Below, piece by piece: positions 14,701 to 21,104 of a stretch of 64,000 bases of DNA. Position 1 is the first letter of the stretch. Each line of letters begins with the position of its first letter. A program made the translations under genes and the position numbers. The stretch is taken from contig OZ025220.1 of NCBI GenBank assembly GCA_964019055.1, positions 1,070,334-1,134,333 of the forward strand, read 5' to 3'. Source of the DNA: Anthopleura xanthogrammica. Taxonomy: Eukaryota > Cnidaria > Anthozoa > Actiniaria > Actiniidae. The notes below the pieces were generated by a model. That model did no database searches, was not told the origin of the DNA, and saw nothing but the letters and a program-made list of their open reading frames with translations.

Positions 14701-17700
14701 TGCGACCCGAGCCTTCCCAAGAAGGAAGGCGCAGTGGATGCGGCCTTCTTCGTCTCGTTGGCGGAGGTATGCAACAGCTCCGTACCCCGTTGAGCTCGCG
14801 TCTGAAAAGACGTGCACTTGTTGTGAGATGACTCTTTCAAACCCAGGAGGTGTCAGGCAACGATTTACGCTTAGCTTCTCAAGCAGGGGTAATTCTCTTC
14901 TCCACTTTTCCCATCTTGCTAGATACTTTTCTGGTATTTCGTTGTCCCATCCGATAGTTTTATCGCTACAAAGTTCTTGAAGCAGCTTCTTTGCTATCAA
15001 CGTAAATGGGGCGACGATTCCGAGAGGGTCGTACAGCGATGAAATCGTTGAAAGGATACCTCTTCTTGTCAGTGGCTTATCGCTGATGGTTATGCGGAAT
15101 TTGAGGGCGTCCGATTCGACGCACCACTGCACACCCAGTGCATGCTCCATCGGCAAGTTGTCGTGCTTCAAATCTAGTGACTTCGTTTCTTTAGAACGTT
15201 CTTCTTGTGGAATTGATTCCATGACTGCACGATCGTTACAGGTAAACTTTGTGAGATGGAAACCTCCTATAGCACAGGCTTGACTTACGTCCTTCACGAG
15301 CTTAATGGCGGATGCTGGATCTTTGGCTGATCGTAAGCAGTCGTCTACGTAGAAATTGTTCTCTATTGTGTTCAGTGCTTGAGGGCTGAACTCCGACCTA
15401 TTATCTTCGCACACTCGTTTCAAGGCAAAATTAGCGCAGCTCGGAGATGAGACTGCCCCGAAAAGATGAACTGTCATTTGATACTCTTGGAGGTCTGCAC
15501 TCAGGTCGCCGTTCGGCCACCAGAGGAATCTTAGAAAGTCGTGTTGACTCTCTGGCACGTGGACCTGACAAAACATTGCCTCTATGTCCGACATAAATGC
15601 GATGGGTTCCTGTCTAAAGCGAGTAAGAACGCCTACCAACGAATTGGTAAGGTTCGGTCCTTGTAACAACATATCGTTCAGCGAGACTCCTTCGAACTTC
15701 GCACTACAGTCAAACACAACCCGCATTTTTGGCTTTCTTGGGTGGTACACCCCGTGGTGGGGGATGTACCACACCTTTCCTGGACTCGCAGTAAGCTTAT
15801 CGTCGGGAACTTTCTTTGCGTATCCCTTGTTGATGTTGTCGTTTATGAAGTTAACGTAGTCTTCATGATACTTCTCATCTCTCAGCATCTTCTTCTTCTG
15901 CCATTCAGCTCTTTTAACAGCTTGATGCCTGTTATTCGGTAAAGACACGTCAGGATTTCTAAAGGGCAGTGGAAGTTCGTAATGTCCGTTGACATGTTGA
16001 ATGCCTTGAGATACCGTTTCGAGAAATGCTTTATCTTCTTGTGACAAACCGTAACTGTCCGAGTCCTTCGAACGGTCGTTGAAGTCAAGTTCAAACATGG
16101 TTAAAACAGACTGGGGAGTCATAACTTCCTTGATGGACTCCACTTCTTTCACTGTTATTCTGTTGCAATTGAAAAAGCTGGAGGACTGCAGGTCAACTTG
16201 CAATGGACCGTTCACCGTCCATCCGTGTCGAAGGCGCATGGCGAAAGGCCCCTTTCCTCCGCCGGGAACTACTTCTAGGGGTTCGAGCGCCAGAGGACAA
16301 TCACTTCCGAGTAGAAGACCAACCTCGAGGTCTGTCACTAGTTCAGGTATGTTACTTGCTATCTGACGAAGGTTCTGGAATCGGCTAACTACTTCAGGAG
16401 TAGGGATTTGCTGCTGACTAACTGGAATTTCTTGTCGCGTGTAACAACGAGCCAGTTTGACAGGATTGTTACCTTTCAGATCACTTACAGTCAGTCCTTC
16501 GACAATAGAGCTCTTGACCGAACTGTAACCGTGCATAGTTCCAAGTTGTAGCCTCGTGTCGATTCCCTTTATCGCTAACTGTTCCTTTAGTTCTTCGGTA
16601 ATGAAGCTGTCCGAGCTTCCGTTGTCGTAAAGTGCGTATGTTTTAACAATATTTCCGTTCTCGGCCCGGACGATAACGGGTAGAATGGAATGCAGGATGA
16701 CATTCTGCGTGGAGGTCGATAGACTAATTTCAGTTTCTTTCGTGTCAGTACACGTACTACCGACGGACGTAGAAACTGACTTACTTTCGTCCTTGTATTT
16801 CTGTTGTTCTTTGGGATTGAAGTTATCTATGTGGAGCGACGTTGGATGCGGCTTGTTGCATGTTTTGCAGACTTTCTTGTTGGTACAGCCTTTAGACCGG
16901 TGGTTGGCTCCGTAGCAGGCAAAACACAGGTGTTTTTCTGCTATAAACTTCTTCCTTTCTTCCAGGGTTTTCTTTACGAAGTCTTTACACTCTTCAAGGT
17001 CGTGAGATTTCTCACACAGCGGACACTTCGTCAGTTTTTCTTGTTGCTTTGACCCGGCCCCGTCTTGGCTGCTCTTAGGACTATCTAAAGACGTCGCTAG
17101 GCTTCTTGTGAATTTCCCTTTACCTTGCATCTGGAGTTTCTTAGTGGTCTGATCCGTAGACCTGGGACCTTGATTTTTCATCTAGTTTACACAGGGCTTC
17201 CTTGCTGTACACAGGGTCATTACTCGTCTCTGCGGCACGCTCCACAAACTGTACTAAGTCTGAAAAGTTAGCACATCTCTGGGCCCCTTGCCTTATACTG
17301 AGGACTTTGTCTCTCCACTTATTCTGAAGGTAGGCAGGTAGCTTCTGCACAACGGTCTGCAAATGTGGCGTGTGATTAAGAACATCCATGTAGGATATGC
17401 TCTTCATTGCATTTCTACACTTTATGAGAAATAATGAAAGTCTCTTTTGGGCTGGAGCATCATCATACTTGACAGGGGGCCAACTCTGTAGTTGGCTGGT
17501 GTATGCTACTGATACTTTATATAAATCCCCGTATTCTTTGTCTAAAAGTCTTCTTGCCTCAGCATAGCCTTCTTCTGGGTTAAGGTGTAAGCACCCTTCA
17601 ACTAGTTCCTTTGGTTCGCCTACGAGATGCTGGAAGAGGTAATAGAGAAGATCTGCGTTGCTCGACGTTTTTGACTTTATGCGTGAGTCGAACGCCATTA

Positions 17701-20522
17701 TGAAAGACTTGTACTCGATGACATCTCCTTTGAACAACGGCACCTTGGGTTGGGGCAATCGCATAGCGACGGCCATTTCTTGCTGTGAAGACAGCATTTC
17801 TCTGTGTTGCTCCAATTGAGTAATTAATAGCTGTTCAGTAAAAGACGTATTCGATGATGGAGTAGAATACACATTAGGTGCAAATGATCTATCAGAATGA
17901 GTCCCTTTACTTGCGCATGAATTCCGCTTTCTTACTTCACAATCGGGTTCGTTGGGTTCCTTACCAACTGTATGGACTTTAGCTCTGATCCTTTCTTCTG
18001 TGTCGCGATGCCCGTTGCGTTCCGTTGTAGCGCCGAGACACATGGATCCGGTTTCTACGTATTGCTCGTCACGTTCCTTTATAGCGGCATGGACTTTCGT
18101 TCTGATCCCTTTTGTGTCGCGATGCTCGTTGCGTTCCGTTGTAGCGTCGGGGCGCTTGGATCCGTTTCCTTCATACTGCTCGTTGAGTTCCTTGCTAGCG
18201 GCATGAATTTCCGTTGTGATCCCTTCCTCTGTGCTGCGATGCTCGTTGCGTTCCGTTATAGCGTCGGGGCACTTGGATCCTTCATACTGCTCGTTGGGTT
18301 CCTTGCTAGCGGCATGAATTTCCGTTGTGATCCCTTCCTCGGTGCTGCGATGCTCGTTGCGTTCCGTTATAGCGTCGGGACACTTGGATCCGTTTCCTTC
18401 ATACTGCTCGTTGGGTTCCTTGCTAGTGGCATGAATTTCCGTTGTGATCCCTTCCTCGGTGCTGCGATGCTCGTTGCGTTCCGTTATAGCGTCGGGGCAC
18501 TTGGATCCGTTTCCTTCATACTGCTCCGTTATAACGCTGAAATTACTTCTCTGGCGTGGTGTAGACCGCATCAAGGGCGGGGCTGAGTTGAAGTATGTCG
18601 GCAATCCACCATATTCTTCAGCTTCCATCATGGCATAGACTCTTTCTCTCGCGCGTGACTTCGCTATGTCTATTTCCAGTCTAAGCTCTTCAATACGTTG
18701 CCTCTCCCTCAAAAGTGACTTCTCAGCCATCATCTCGGCCAGCTTGACGCGTTCCTTCTCTCTGGCTGAGGCAACTGAACCCGTCGATCTTCTTGAGTGG
18801 CGCGAGCGCTTGGAGCCTTTAGATGACATTGAATTACGTTCTAAGAGGTCGGCTCGCTCTGCTAATCGTGCTTCTCCTAACTCAATCCACTGAATTATTT
18901 GATTTCGAAACTCAAGCGCTGCGCTTTGCTTGGCGGTGAAATAATCATCTTCCTTATCTTTGTCCTCGTCAGAGGTCAAATGCTCAACCAGGGCTTCATG
19001 AGCTGCTTGAAAGTCATTAAATGACGAGTTAAGCTCTTCAAATTGCGATTTAACTAGATGCAAATTTTCTTCGTCTGAGAGAAGCTCTGTAAGTTTCGTT
19101 CTTTTCTTCGAAGCCTCGCGGAGAGCGGCTGTTCTTCGATTTTTTAAAATTCTAATGTTTTCGTCTTCCCTTTTCAGTCGGAATTCTCTTTCTTTCGCGC
19201 CTCTCTGCGATATTGTCATTAATTTGCATATCATTTTCGAGATCTGAAGTTGGCGCCTCCCCGTCTGGCTTGCTTGTGCAGTCATCCATAACATGGGTCT
19301 TCAAAACATTAAACTCACCATAATTCCAAGACTTCAAGCGTTATTTCTTCTGTCTTTATCCGTTATTTGGAATCGTAATTTTGTGAACGAAATGTAGCTG
19401 CAGAATTCTTGTGATACTCGTCCTTTTATTTCCTCTAAAAAGCGTTGATTACATTTAACTTGACTTTGATTGAACACTACATCTTTCGATTTAACGCGGT
19501 TCTAGAGAGCGATTGAAGTTATTCTAAGCAGTTTCAAGCTTTGATAAGCGGTAATATGCGATGACAAATGACGGTTCACAACTAGTAAACAATAGAAAAT
19601 AAACATGAGTGGCGATATACCGTGCTATGAAGAAATCAAAGGCTAAAAACTTACAATTTTGTCCTTCTGCTGGTGCTACACGGCTCGATGACATTAAACT
19701 ATAAAACATGTGTGATGAAATCGGCCCTAGTCCCACTCTAGCGGTTTTGGCCGCGACAGCCACTTCTTGTTGCACGATTGTTTGTCGACTTTTAGTTTTG
19801 TTTTGTTTTATTTTATTTTTTATTTATATATTTTAATCATGATTGTAATCATTATCAATTGCATCATCACCATGAAAAATTATCATAATAATTATCGCAA
19901 TTGAAATACATTTGAGTTTCTTTCTTAAGCTTTATGTATGTATTCGTATTCTAGCCCTGAAATGCAGCGTTCCTACACCTTATTCCTGTTTAAATAACGG
20001 TCAGCCAGCATGCTGTAAAACACAAGGGGCCAATCTTGTGTCCAGTTCTACAAAGCTTTGGTATGTAAATAAGATTAAAAGACAATCCCGAGACTGATTA
20101 CTAGTTGGTTGGTTTGTTGGTTGGTTGGTTGGTTGGTTGGTTGGTTGGTTGGTCGGTTGGTCGGTTGGTCGGTTGGTCGGTTGGTTGGTCGGTTGGTCGG
20201 TTGGTCGGTTGGTCGGTTGGTCGGTTGGTCGGTTGGTCGGTTGGTTTGTTGGTTGGTTGGTTGGTTGGTTGGTTGGTTGGTTGGTTGGTTGGTTGGTTGG
20301 TTGGTTGGTTGGTCGGTTGGTCGGTTTGTTCGTTGATTGGTTGCTTGGTCGGTTGGTTGGTTGATTGGTTGGTTGGTTGGTTGGTTGGTTGGTTAGTTGG
20401 TTGGTTGGTTGGTTGGTGGGTTGGTTGTTGGTTTGCTCTGTTTTTGTTTCAACTTATTTTTCTCTCACGTCTTACACAGGATTACTATGGTCATCATGAC
20501 GACAGCATTGCTACTGATGTAG
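1..20522 (+). CDS. Modular GPI-type surface protein, tandem Cys-rich/CUB units (5' end off window)
   Basis: Eleven full exons plus one partial exon form one open reading frame: 1-25, 1773-1955, 3083-3532, 3918-4100, 4381-4470, 7016-7198, 8083-8512, 8879-9061, 9342-9431, 10483-10665, 11526-11990, 19955-20060, 20480-20522. They total 2634 nt with the stop. All internal boundaries are GT/AG in phase 1 except the last intron (phase 2). The protein alternates 10-Cys modules and CUB domains, with a 30-residue linker closing each full unit, and ends in a short hydrophobic tail typical of GPI attachment. CUB domains mediate protein or glycan binding in extracellular proteins; the Cys module is not one I recognise. 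No signal peptide is visible because the 5' end is outside the window. Function is unknown; an extracellular adhesion or recognition role is inferred. A full-length BEL/Pao element sits in the intron before 19955, in the opposite orientation. Confidence 0.8.
685..1412. mobile_element. 728-bp insertion with GGGAG...CTCCC ends, unit A only
   Basis: Units B (near 6658) and C (near 10123) are continuous where unit A has this extra block. The ends are GGGAGATTTCA and TGAAACCTCCC. A further subterminal inverted match, GCTGGCCGTCAAATTTT, lies about 65 bases in from each end. An AT dinucleotide flanks both sides and occurs once at the empty sites. No coding capacity. The interior is a diverged inverted copy of the flanking intron sequence at about 60-450. 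It is best described as a non-autonomous DNA element of unassigned superfamily. Confidence 0.65.
1773..1955 (+). CDS. Exon: 10-Cys module, unit A, before CUB
   Basis: A 183-bp phase 1-1 exon between a TTTATTCACAG acceptor and a GTAATT donor. It encodes 61 residues with cysteine spacing C-x7-C-x7-CC-x6-C-x9-C-x11-CC-x7-CC. Both halves end in NGxxSCC-type motifs (NGIPSCC, NGSLSCC). A predicted N-glycosylation site (NYT) lies before the penultimate CC. The same exon recurs at 7016 and 10483, and a close relative at 3918 and 8879. Confidence 0.8.
2025..2325 (+). repeat. Minisatellite, about 27-bp unit (TCACGTCAAATGTCA...)
   Basis: About ten imperfect copies of a unit built on ATGTCACGTCAAATGTCATG lie in the intron after the unit-A Cys exon. 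The paralogous positions in units B (7258-7330) and C (10715-10800) hold only two or three copies, so the array expanded in unit A after the unit duplicated. The short open frames here are products of the repeat. Confidence 0.85.
2700..3040. mobile_element. Palindromic MITE-like element, unit A
   Basis: A near-complete inverted repeat about 340 bp long. CCAGTTTCRCATTCGAT at the left reappears inverted at the right end, and both arms share AGCCTCGTTTATAAGTC and CATTCTTTACATTACAGTTG. The centre is near 2885. Orthologous copies lie in units B and C, so it inserted before the units duplicated. Confidence 0.75.
3083..3532 (+). CDS. Exon: half Cys-module plus CUB domain, unit A
   Basis: A 450-bp phase 1-1 exon (acceptor CCTTTTATAAAG, donor GTAATC). 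The first ~30 residues carry C-x12-C-x7-CC-x6-C, which resembles the first half of the 10-Cys module. A CUB domain of about 110 residues follows. CUB hallmarks are [11 protein letters not shown] near the start, GYLVQLNF, the DFVYVRDGP strand and a C-terminal DGFVALYRR. The second Cys pair of the CUB (GCSNDF... and KWCGS) is present. The acidic residues of the usual Ca-binding CUB site (D in DFVYVRDG, D before GF) are partly kept. Confidence 0.85.
3705..3790 (+). repeat. (TTA/TAA)n microsatellite in intron
   Basis: A run of ATT units switching to AAT units, in the intron between the CUB exon and the second Cys module. A shorter version is at 8690-8745 in unit B. Confidence 0.85.
3918..4100 (+). 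CDS. Exon: 10-Cys module, unit A, after CUB
   Basis: A 183-bp phase 1-1 exon after a TTAATTACAG acceptor, with donor GTAAATG. Its 61 residues keep the full 10-Cys pattern (C-x7-C-x7-CC-x6-C-x9-C-x11-CC-x7-CC). It differs from the pre-CUB type by KHEATV in place of RRDASV between the first CC and the next Cys. The C-terminal half is nearly identical in DNA to the pre-CUB exons, which suggests gene conversion or recent duplication. Confidence 0.8.
4381..4470 (+). CDS. Exon: 30-residue linker, unit A
   Basis: Between ACCACCACAG and GTATTTTTTC lies a 90-bp phase 1-1 exon. It encodes a Cys-free, Lys/Asn-rich, probably helical linker starting [14 protein letters not shown] and ending KDGSR. Exact length, phase and sequence are conserved at 9342-9431, which supports it as a real exon rather than intron sequence. 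It joins one Cys/CUB/Cys unit to the next. Confidence 0.65.
4550..6020. mobile_element. TTAA-flanked DNA transposon, 171-bp terminal inverted repeats
   Basis: A 1471-bp element interrupts sequence that is continuous in units A (near 107) and C (near 9495). TTAA flanks both ends (4546-4549, 6021-6024) and occurs once at the empty sites, so it is the target duplication. The TIRs (4550-4720, 5850-6020) begin GAGCAGGTCTCTGTAAGAATC and differ at about two positions, implying recent movement. A TTAA target site is typical of piggyBac-type elements, but the ends are not the usual CCY form. No transposase is present; the largest internal ORF (5280-5546, 88 aa) is unrecognised. Probably non-autonomous. 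Confidence 0.8.
7016..7198 (+). CDS. Exon: 10-Cys module, unit B, before CUB
   Basis: A 183-bp counterpart of 1773-1955, with PRDGD in place of PRHGD and a CCPC end instead of CCAG. The last exon base is T instead of G (CCCT|GTAATT), so the codon across the junction changes but the frame stays open. All ten module cysteines are present, and one extra Cys would appear if the intron were retained. Confidence 0.78.
7716..8031. mobile_element. Palindromic MITE-like element, unit B (right end deleted)
   Basis: Orthologous to 2700-3040. The terminal part of the right arm (the GCGGTTTGCATCG...CTGG segment) is missing, so the element runs directly into the CTCATTTAATTATTTG intron sequence. Confidence 0.7.
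8083..8512 (+). CDS. Exon: half Cys-module plus CUB domain, unit B
   Basis: The counterpart of 3083-3532, nearly identical in DNA. The stop-free model needs 450 nt from the TAAAG acceptor to the AAGAG|GTAATC donor, which places the donor after base 8532 by direct alignment of the final codons; 8512 marks the conserved RRG end as read from the sequence line and should be checked by a splice caller. Substitutions include [16 protein letters not shown] where unit A has [16 protein letters not shown]. The CUB fold cysteines and the DGFVALYRR end are intact. Confidence 0.75.
8879..9061 (+). CDS. Exon: 10-Cys module, unit B, after CUB
   Basis: A 183-bp phase 1-1 exon after TTTATTACAG with donor GTAAATG. 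It is almost identical in protein sequence to 3918-4100 (one visible change, NCSGD to NCNGD). The ten-cysteine pattern is intact. Confidence 0.8.
9342..9431 (+). CDS. Exon: 30-residue linker, unit B
   Basis: A 90-bp phase 1-1 exon with the same protein sequence as 4381-4470. The flanking ACCACCACAG acceptor and GTATTTTTTC donor are also conserved. Confidence 0.65.
10483..10665 (+). CDS. Exon: 10-Cys module, unit C, before CUB
   Basis: A 183-bp phase 1-1 exon. It is the most diverged pre-CUB copy ([20 protein letters not shown] end) but keeps all ten cysteines and spacing. The NYT glycosylation site of the other copies is lost (SYT). Confidence 0.8.
11141..11484. mobile_element. Palindromic MITE-like element, unit C
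   Basis: A full-length third copy of the palindrome at 2700-3040, from CCAGTTTCG to CGAAACTGG, at the same intron position. It shows the insertion is older than the unit duplications. Confidence 0.72.
11526..11990 (+). CDS. Exon: half Cys-module plus CUB domain, unit C
   Basis: A 465-bp phase 1-1 exon, five residues longer than the A and B copies. The extra residues lie around the central CUB loop ([16 protein letters not shown] and [10 protein letters not shown]). The loop gains two extra cysteines, so the disulphide pattern may differ. The C-terminal DGFVARYRR is conserved. This is the most diverged CUB of the three. Confidence 0.82.
12238..12603 (-). repeat. BEL/Pao LTR (3' LTR of the minus-strand element)
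   Basis: A 366-bp direct repeat matching 19393-19758 with no difference seen by eye. On the minus strand it starts TGTCGCGGCC and ends CAGCTACA. The outer flank is GCCAC, which also follows the other LTR, giving a 5-bp target duplication typical of BEL/Pao. A purine-rich stretch (AGGGGCCGGGAA on the minus strand) lies just inside and is the likely polypurine tract. Confidence 0.93.
12706..14001 (-). CDS. pol: BEL/Pao pol, integrase part
   Basis: 431 residues from the first Met. It has an HHCC zinc-binding region (H-x3-4-H ... CVTC near the start) and an integrase catalytic core with the DDE pattern: D in TGVDYFGP, D in IRSDNGTNF and E in [10 protein letters not shown]-terminal DUF5641-type domain follows ([25 protein letters not shown]). 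It lies in the same frame as the RT ORF and is separated from it only by one TAA codon at 14086-14088 and a short open stretch, so it is the C-terminal part of a single pol polyprotein. Its own ATG is probably not the natural start. Confidence 0.93.
   Translation of the reverse strand: MHVAENPKKQLKKTSPIYRLDPYLDHGILRVGGRLSRAALSKESKHPPILPKINHVTTLIIRDIHKKLGHAGRGHVLAVLRDKYWVVSANSAVRQVISKCVTCRRSRGKPEEQKMADLPKDRVTPAPPFTCTGVDYFGPYVIKVGRKEVKRYGALFTCLASRAVHIEIANSLDTDSFIQALRRFIARRGPVKTIRSDNGTNFVGAQAELRRALREMDQDQIRDRLHKEEIDWIFNPPAASHMGGVWERQIGTVRKVLAGLLNENGNRLDDEDLRTLMCEVEAVINSRPLTFVSSDANDLEPLTPSHLLTTKSTVILPPPGDFQKNDVYMKRRWRRVQYLTNLFWTRWRREYLLTCQQRSKWQNPKRNLRMGDVVIVKDDSAPRNSWTMGLVKEVEQDSQGLVRAAVLKTDKSRELRRPTNKLVVILAKEEQ
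14086..17181 (-). CDS. pol: BEL/Pao pol: zinc knuckle, protease, RT and RNase H
   Basis: 1031 residues. In order: Cys/His knuckles ([35 protein letters not shown]; residues ~50-115); an aspartic protease of the DUF1758 type with YDNGSSDSF (~185); reverse transcriptase with [18 protein letters not shown] and the YVDD active site (~450-620); RNase H with VFSDAS, the RLELTA segment and YHTDS (~770-900). It starts at an ATG directly after an in-frame TAG and overlaps the end of gag by 41 nt in the +1 frame, so frameshifting or reinitiation is implied. It ends at TAA 14086-14088, where integrase continues in the same frame. Confidence 0.94.
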   Translation of the reverse strand: MKNQGPRSTDQTTKKLQMQGKGKFTRSLATSLDSPKSSQDGAGSKQQEKLTKCPLCEKSHDLEECKDFVKKTLEERKKFIAEKHLCFACYGANHRSKGCTNKKVCKTCNKPHPTSLHIDNFNPKEQQKYKDESKSVSTSVGSTCTDTKETEISLSTSTQNVILHSILPVIVRAENGNIVKTYALYDNGSSDSFITEELKEQLAIKGIDTRLQLGTMHGYSSVKSSIVEGLTVSDLKGNNPVKLARCYTRQEIPVSQQQIPTPEVVSRFQNLRQIASNIPELVTDLEVGLLLGSDCPLALEPLEVVPGGGKGPFAMRLRHGWTVNGPLQVDLQSSSFFNCNRITVKEVESIKEVMTPQSVLTMFELDFNDRSKDSDSYGLSQEDKAFLETVSQGIQHVNGHYELPLPFRNPDVSLPNNRHQAVKRAEWQKKKMLRDEKYHEDYVNFINDNINKGYAKKVPDDKLTASPGKVWYIPHHGVYHPRKPKMRVVFDCSAKFEGVSLNDMLLQGPNLTNSLVGVLTRFRQEPIAFMSDIEAMFCQVHVPESQHDFLRFLWWPNGDLSADLQEYQMTVHLFGAVSSPSCANFALKRVCEDNRSEFSPQALNTIENNFYVDDCLRSAKDPASAIKLVKDVSQACAIGGFHLTKFTCNDRAVMESIPQEERSKETKSLDLKHDNLPMEHALGVQWCVESDALKFRITISDKPLTRRGILSTISSLYDPLGIVAPFTLIAKKLLQELCSDKTIGWDNEIPEKYLARWEKWRRELPLLEKLSVNRCLTPPGFERVISQQVHVFSDASSTGYGAVAYLRQRDEEGRIHCAFLLGKARVAPVKATTIPRLELTAATVSARMGRMLQTELDGDPSFKYHTDSTTVLRYIANQHTRFKVFVSNRVQTIRDLSEISQWRYVTTKENPADDASRGQAAESLLDNQRWINGPQFLWEPEEEWPEQPFTMEDISEDDPEVKASTVSHATAVAQPSQAVDKLINYYSDWYRLKKAVAVFLRVRKILQTRISRKQQTTYSPETPPPLSVKDL
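17141..19294 (-). CDS. gag: BEL/Pao gag
   Basis: 717 residues from the first ATG in frame. The N-terminal third is a charged coiled-coil-like region rich in Glu, Arg and Lys. The middle holds about five copies of a 39-residue repeat ([20 protein letters not shown]...). The C-terminal ~230 residues match the DUF1759 capsid-like domain of BEL/Pao gag ([28 protein letters not shown]). The start is uncertain: an overlapping ORF in another frame (19337-19152) also looks charged, so the true N-terminus may involve a frameshift. It ends inside the first codons of pol. Confidence 0.9.
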   Translation of the reverse strand: MLWMTAQASQTGRRQLQISKMICKLMTISQRGAKEREFRLKREDENIRILKNRRTAALREASKKRTKLTELLSDEENLHLVKSQFEELNSSFNDFQAAHEALVEHLTSDEDKDKEDDYFTAKQSAALEFRNQIIQWIELGEARLAERADLLERNSMSSKGSKRSRHSRRSTGSVASAREKERVKLAEMMAEKSLLRERQRIEELRLEIDIAKSRARERVYAMMEAEEYGGLPTYFNSAPPLMRSTPRQRSNFSVITEQYEGNGSKCPDAITERNEHRSTEEGITTEIHATSKEPNEQYEGNGSKCPDAITERNEHRSTEEGITTEIHAASKEPNEQYEGSKCPDAITERNEHRSTEEGITTEIHAASKELNEQYEGNGSKRPDATTERNEHRDTKGIRTKVHAAIKERDEQYVETGSMCLGATTERNGHRDTEERIRAKVHTVGKEPNEPDCEVRKRNSCASKGTHSDRSFAPNVYSTPSSNTSFTEQLLITQLEQHREMLSSQQEMAVAMRLPQPKVPLFKGDVIEYKSFIMAFDSRIKSKTSSNADLLYYLFQHLVGEPKELVEGCLHLNPEEGYAEARRLLDKEYGDLYKVSVAYTSQLQSWPPVKYDDAPAQKRLSLFLIKCRNAMKSISYMDVLNHTPHLQTVVQKLPAYLQNKWRDKVLSIRQGAQRCANFSDLVQFVERAAETSNDPVYSKEALCKLDEKSRSQVYGSDH
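17985..18535 (-). repeat. 117-bp in-frame repeat inside gag
   Basis: About five tandem copies of a 117-bp unit encode the 39-residue gag repeat with its TERNEH and TEEGI motifs. Inner copies are nearly identical and outer ones diverge, as in a recently expanded coding minisatellite. Confidence 0.9.
19393..19758 (-). repeat. BEL/Pao LTR (5' LTR of the minus-strand element)
   Basis: A 366-bp LTR identical by eye to 12238-12603. It is followed outside by GCCAC, the second copy of the target duplication. It should carry the element promoter for transcription on the minus strand; no clear TATA box was picked out. Confidence 0.93.
19955..20060 (+). CDS. Exon: terminal half Cys-module
   Basis: A 106-bp exon from a TTCGTATTCTAG acceptor to a GTATGT donor, phase 1 in and phase 2 out. 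It holds only the first half of the Cys module, C-x7-C-x7-CC ([17 protein letters not shown]), then a Ser-rich stretch (NLVSSSTKL) that could serve as GPI attachment region. Its exit phase fits the last exon at 20480 and keeps the frame of the whole gene. Confidence 0.7.
20102..20440 (+). repeat. (GGTT)n / (GGTCGGTT)n microsatellite in last intron
   Basis: About 330 bp of tetramer GGTT with blocks alternating GGTC and GGTT, just upstream of the last exon of the CUB gene. The three long open frames here are shadows of the repeat. A different octamer array occupies the matching position before the duplicated last exon at 25780. Confidence 0.95.
20480..20522 (+). CDS. Last exon: hydrophobic GPI-type C-terminus
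   Basis: After the CTTACACAG acceptor the phase-2 frame reads [13 protein letters not shown] then TAG. Joined to the previous exon it gives a C-terminus ending [15 protein letters not shown]: short, hydrophobic and with no charged tail, as expected of a GPI-anchor signal. The frame and stop are kept in the duplicate at 25780-25822, which argues for this frame over the alternative DYYGHHDD frame. Confidence 0.65.
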
Positions 20523-20805
20523 TACTTTATATCTGTCTACCCAAGTGAATCATCATTGGACATCATTCAGCTTAAGTCGTCATAATCCGCTATTCATAAC
20601 TTGCATGTCGTGATATCCACTCATAATATAATATTCTCGGGATTTTTTAGCTACACCGCATTAGTGTTAAACGCAATTATACGTTTGCTTTTTTAAGCTG
20701 TTACTCTAAAGAGTAGTTGGCATAGGATTAAATTTTGCTTTTCTTATCAATTCTTCCAGCCGAAGAATTTTTGTCAATGCTCTAGTGATCAGGCTCCATA
20801 AACAG

Positions 20806-20953
20806 CAGGGGCGTAGCCAGGGGGGTCGCCCCCCTCCTCCATCGATTTTACTTTTCTGTGGTTGGCCGTTTTTTGGTTGGTCTTGTTTTTGATTGATGTT
20901 CTTAAAACGGAATTAAAACCATCTCCTGATGCAAAATCCTTGCTTCGCCCCTG
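20806..20953. mobile_element. 148-bp MITE, CAGGGGCG...CGCCCCTG ends
   Basis: Short terminal inverted repeats CAGGGGCG/CGCCCCTG of the kind seen in hAT-type MITEs. AACAG occurs directly on both sides. The paralogous sequence near 26480 lacks it, so it inserted after the 3' end of the CUB gene was duplicated. It lies in the probable 3' UTR. Confidence 0.6.
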
Positions 20954-21098
20954 AACAGGGTCTTCTTTAGAATGCTTTTATACCAGTTTTAGTTATAATA
21001 ACAAAAGGACTAAAACTGCAGCTTGAAGCTCCAGGAAAATAAAAACAAGAACAACATGACTTGCAATAATTGTTAAAAATATTCCACACATCAAACTT

Positions 21099-21104
21099 AA
21101 ATAA
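21099..21104 (+). promoter_or_regulatory. Possible polyadenylation signal of the CUB gene
   Basis: AATAAA in the context ACTTAAATAAAGTG, about 580 bp after the stop codon at 20520-20522. It is the first good match downstream on this strand; position approximate to a base or two. Confidence 0.4.

Larger units (their letters stand above)
12238..19758 (-). mobile_element. Full-length BEL/Pao LTR retrotransposon
   Basis: A 7521-bp element in the order (minus strand) LTR, gag, pol (zinc knuckles, protease, RT, RNase H, integrase), LTR. Identity of the LTRs and the intact 5-bp GCCAC duplication indicate a very recent insertion into the last large intron of the CUB gene, opposite in direction. It is close to intact but carries one in-frame stop between RNase H and integrase. 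There is no env-like ORF. The primer binding site just inside 19393 was not assigned to a tRNA. Confidence 0.95.

Noticed and set aside
12719..18893. Plus-strand ORFs opposite the retrotransposon
   Set aside because: Shadows of gag and pol.
20105..20548. 147-aa VGWLVGWL protein
   Set aside because: Reading frame through (GGTT)n into the last exon in the wrong frame.
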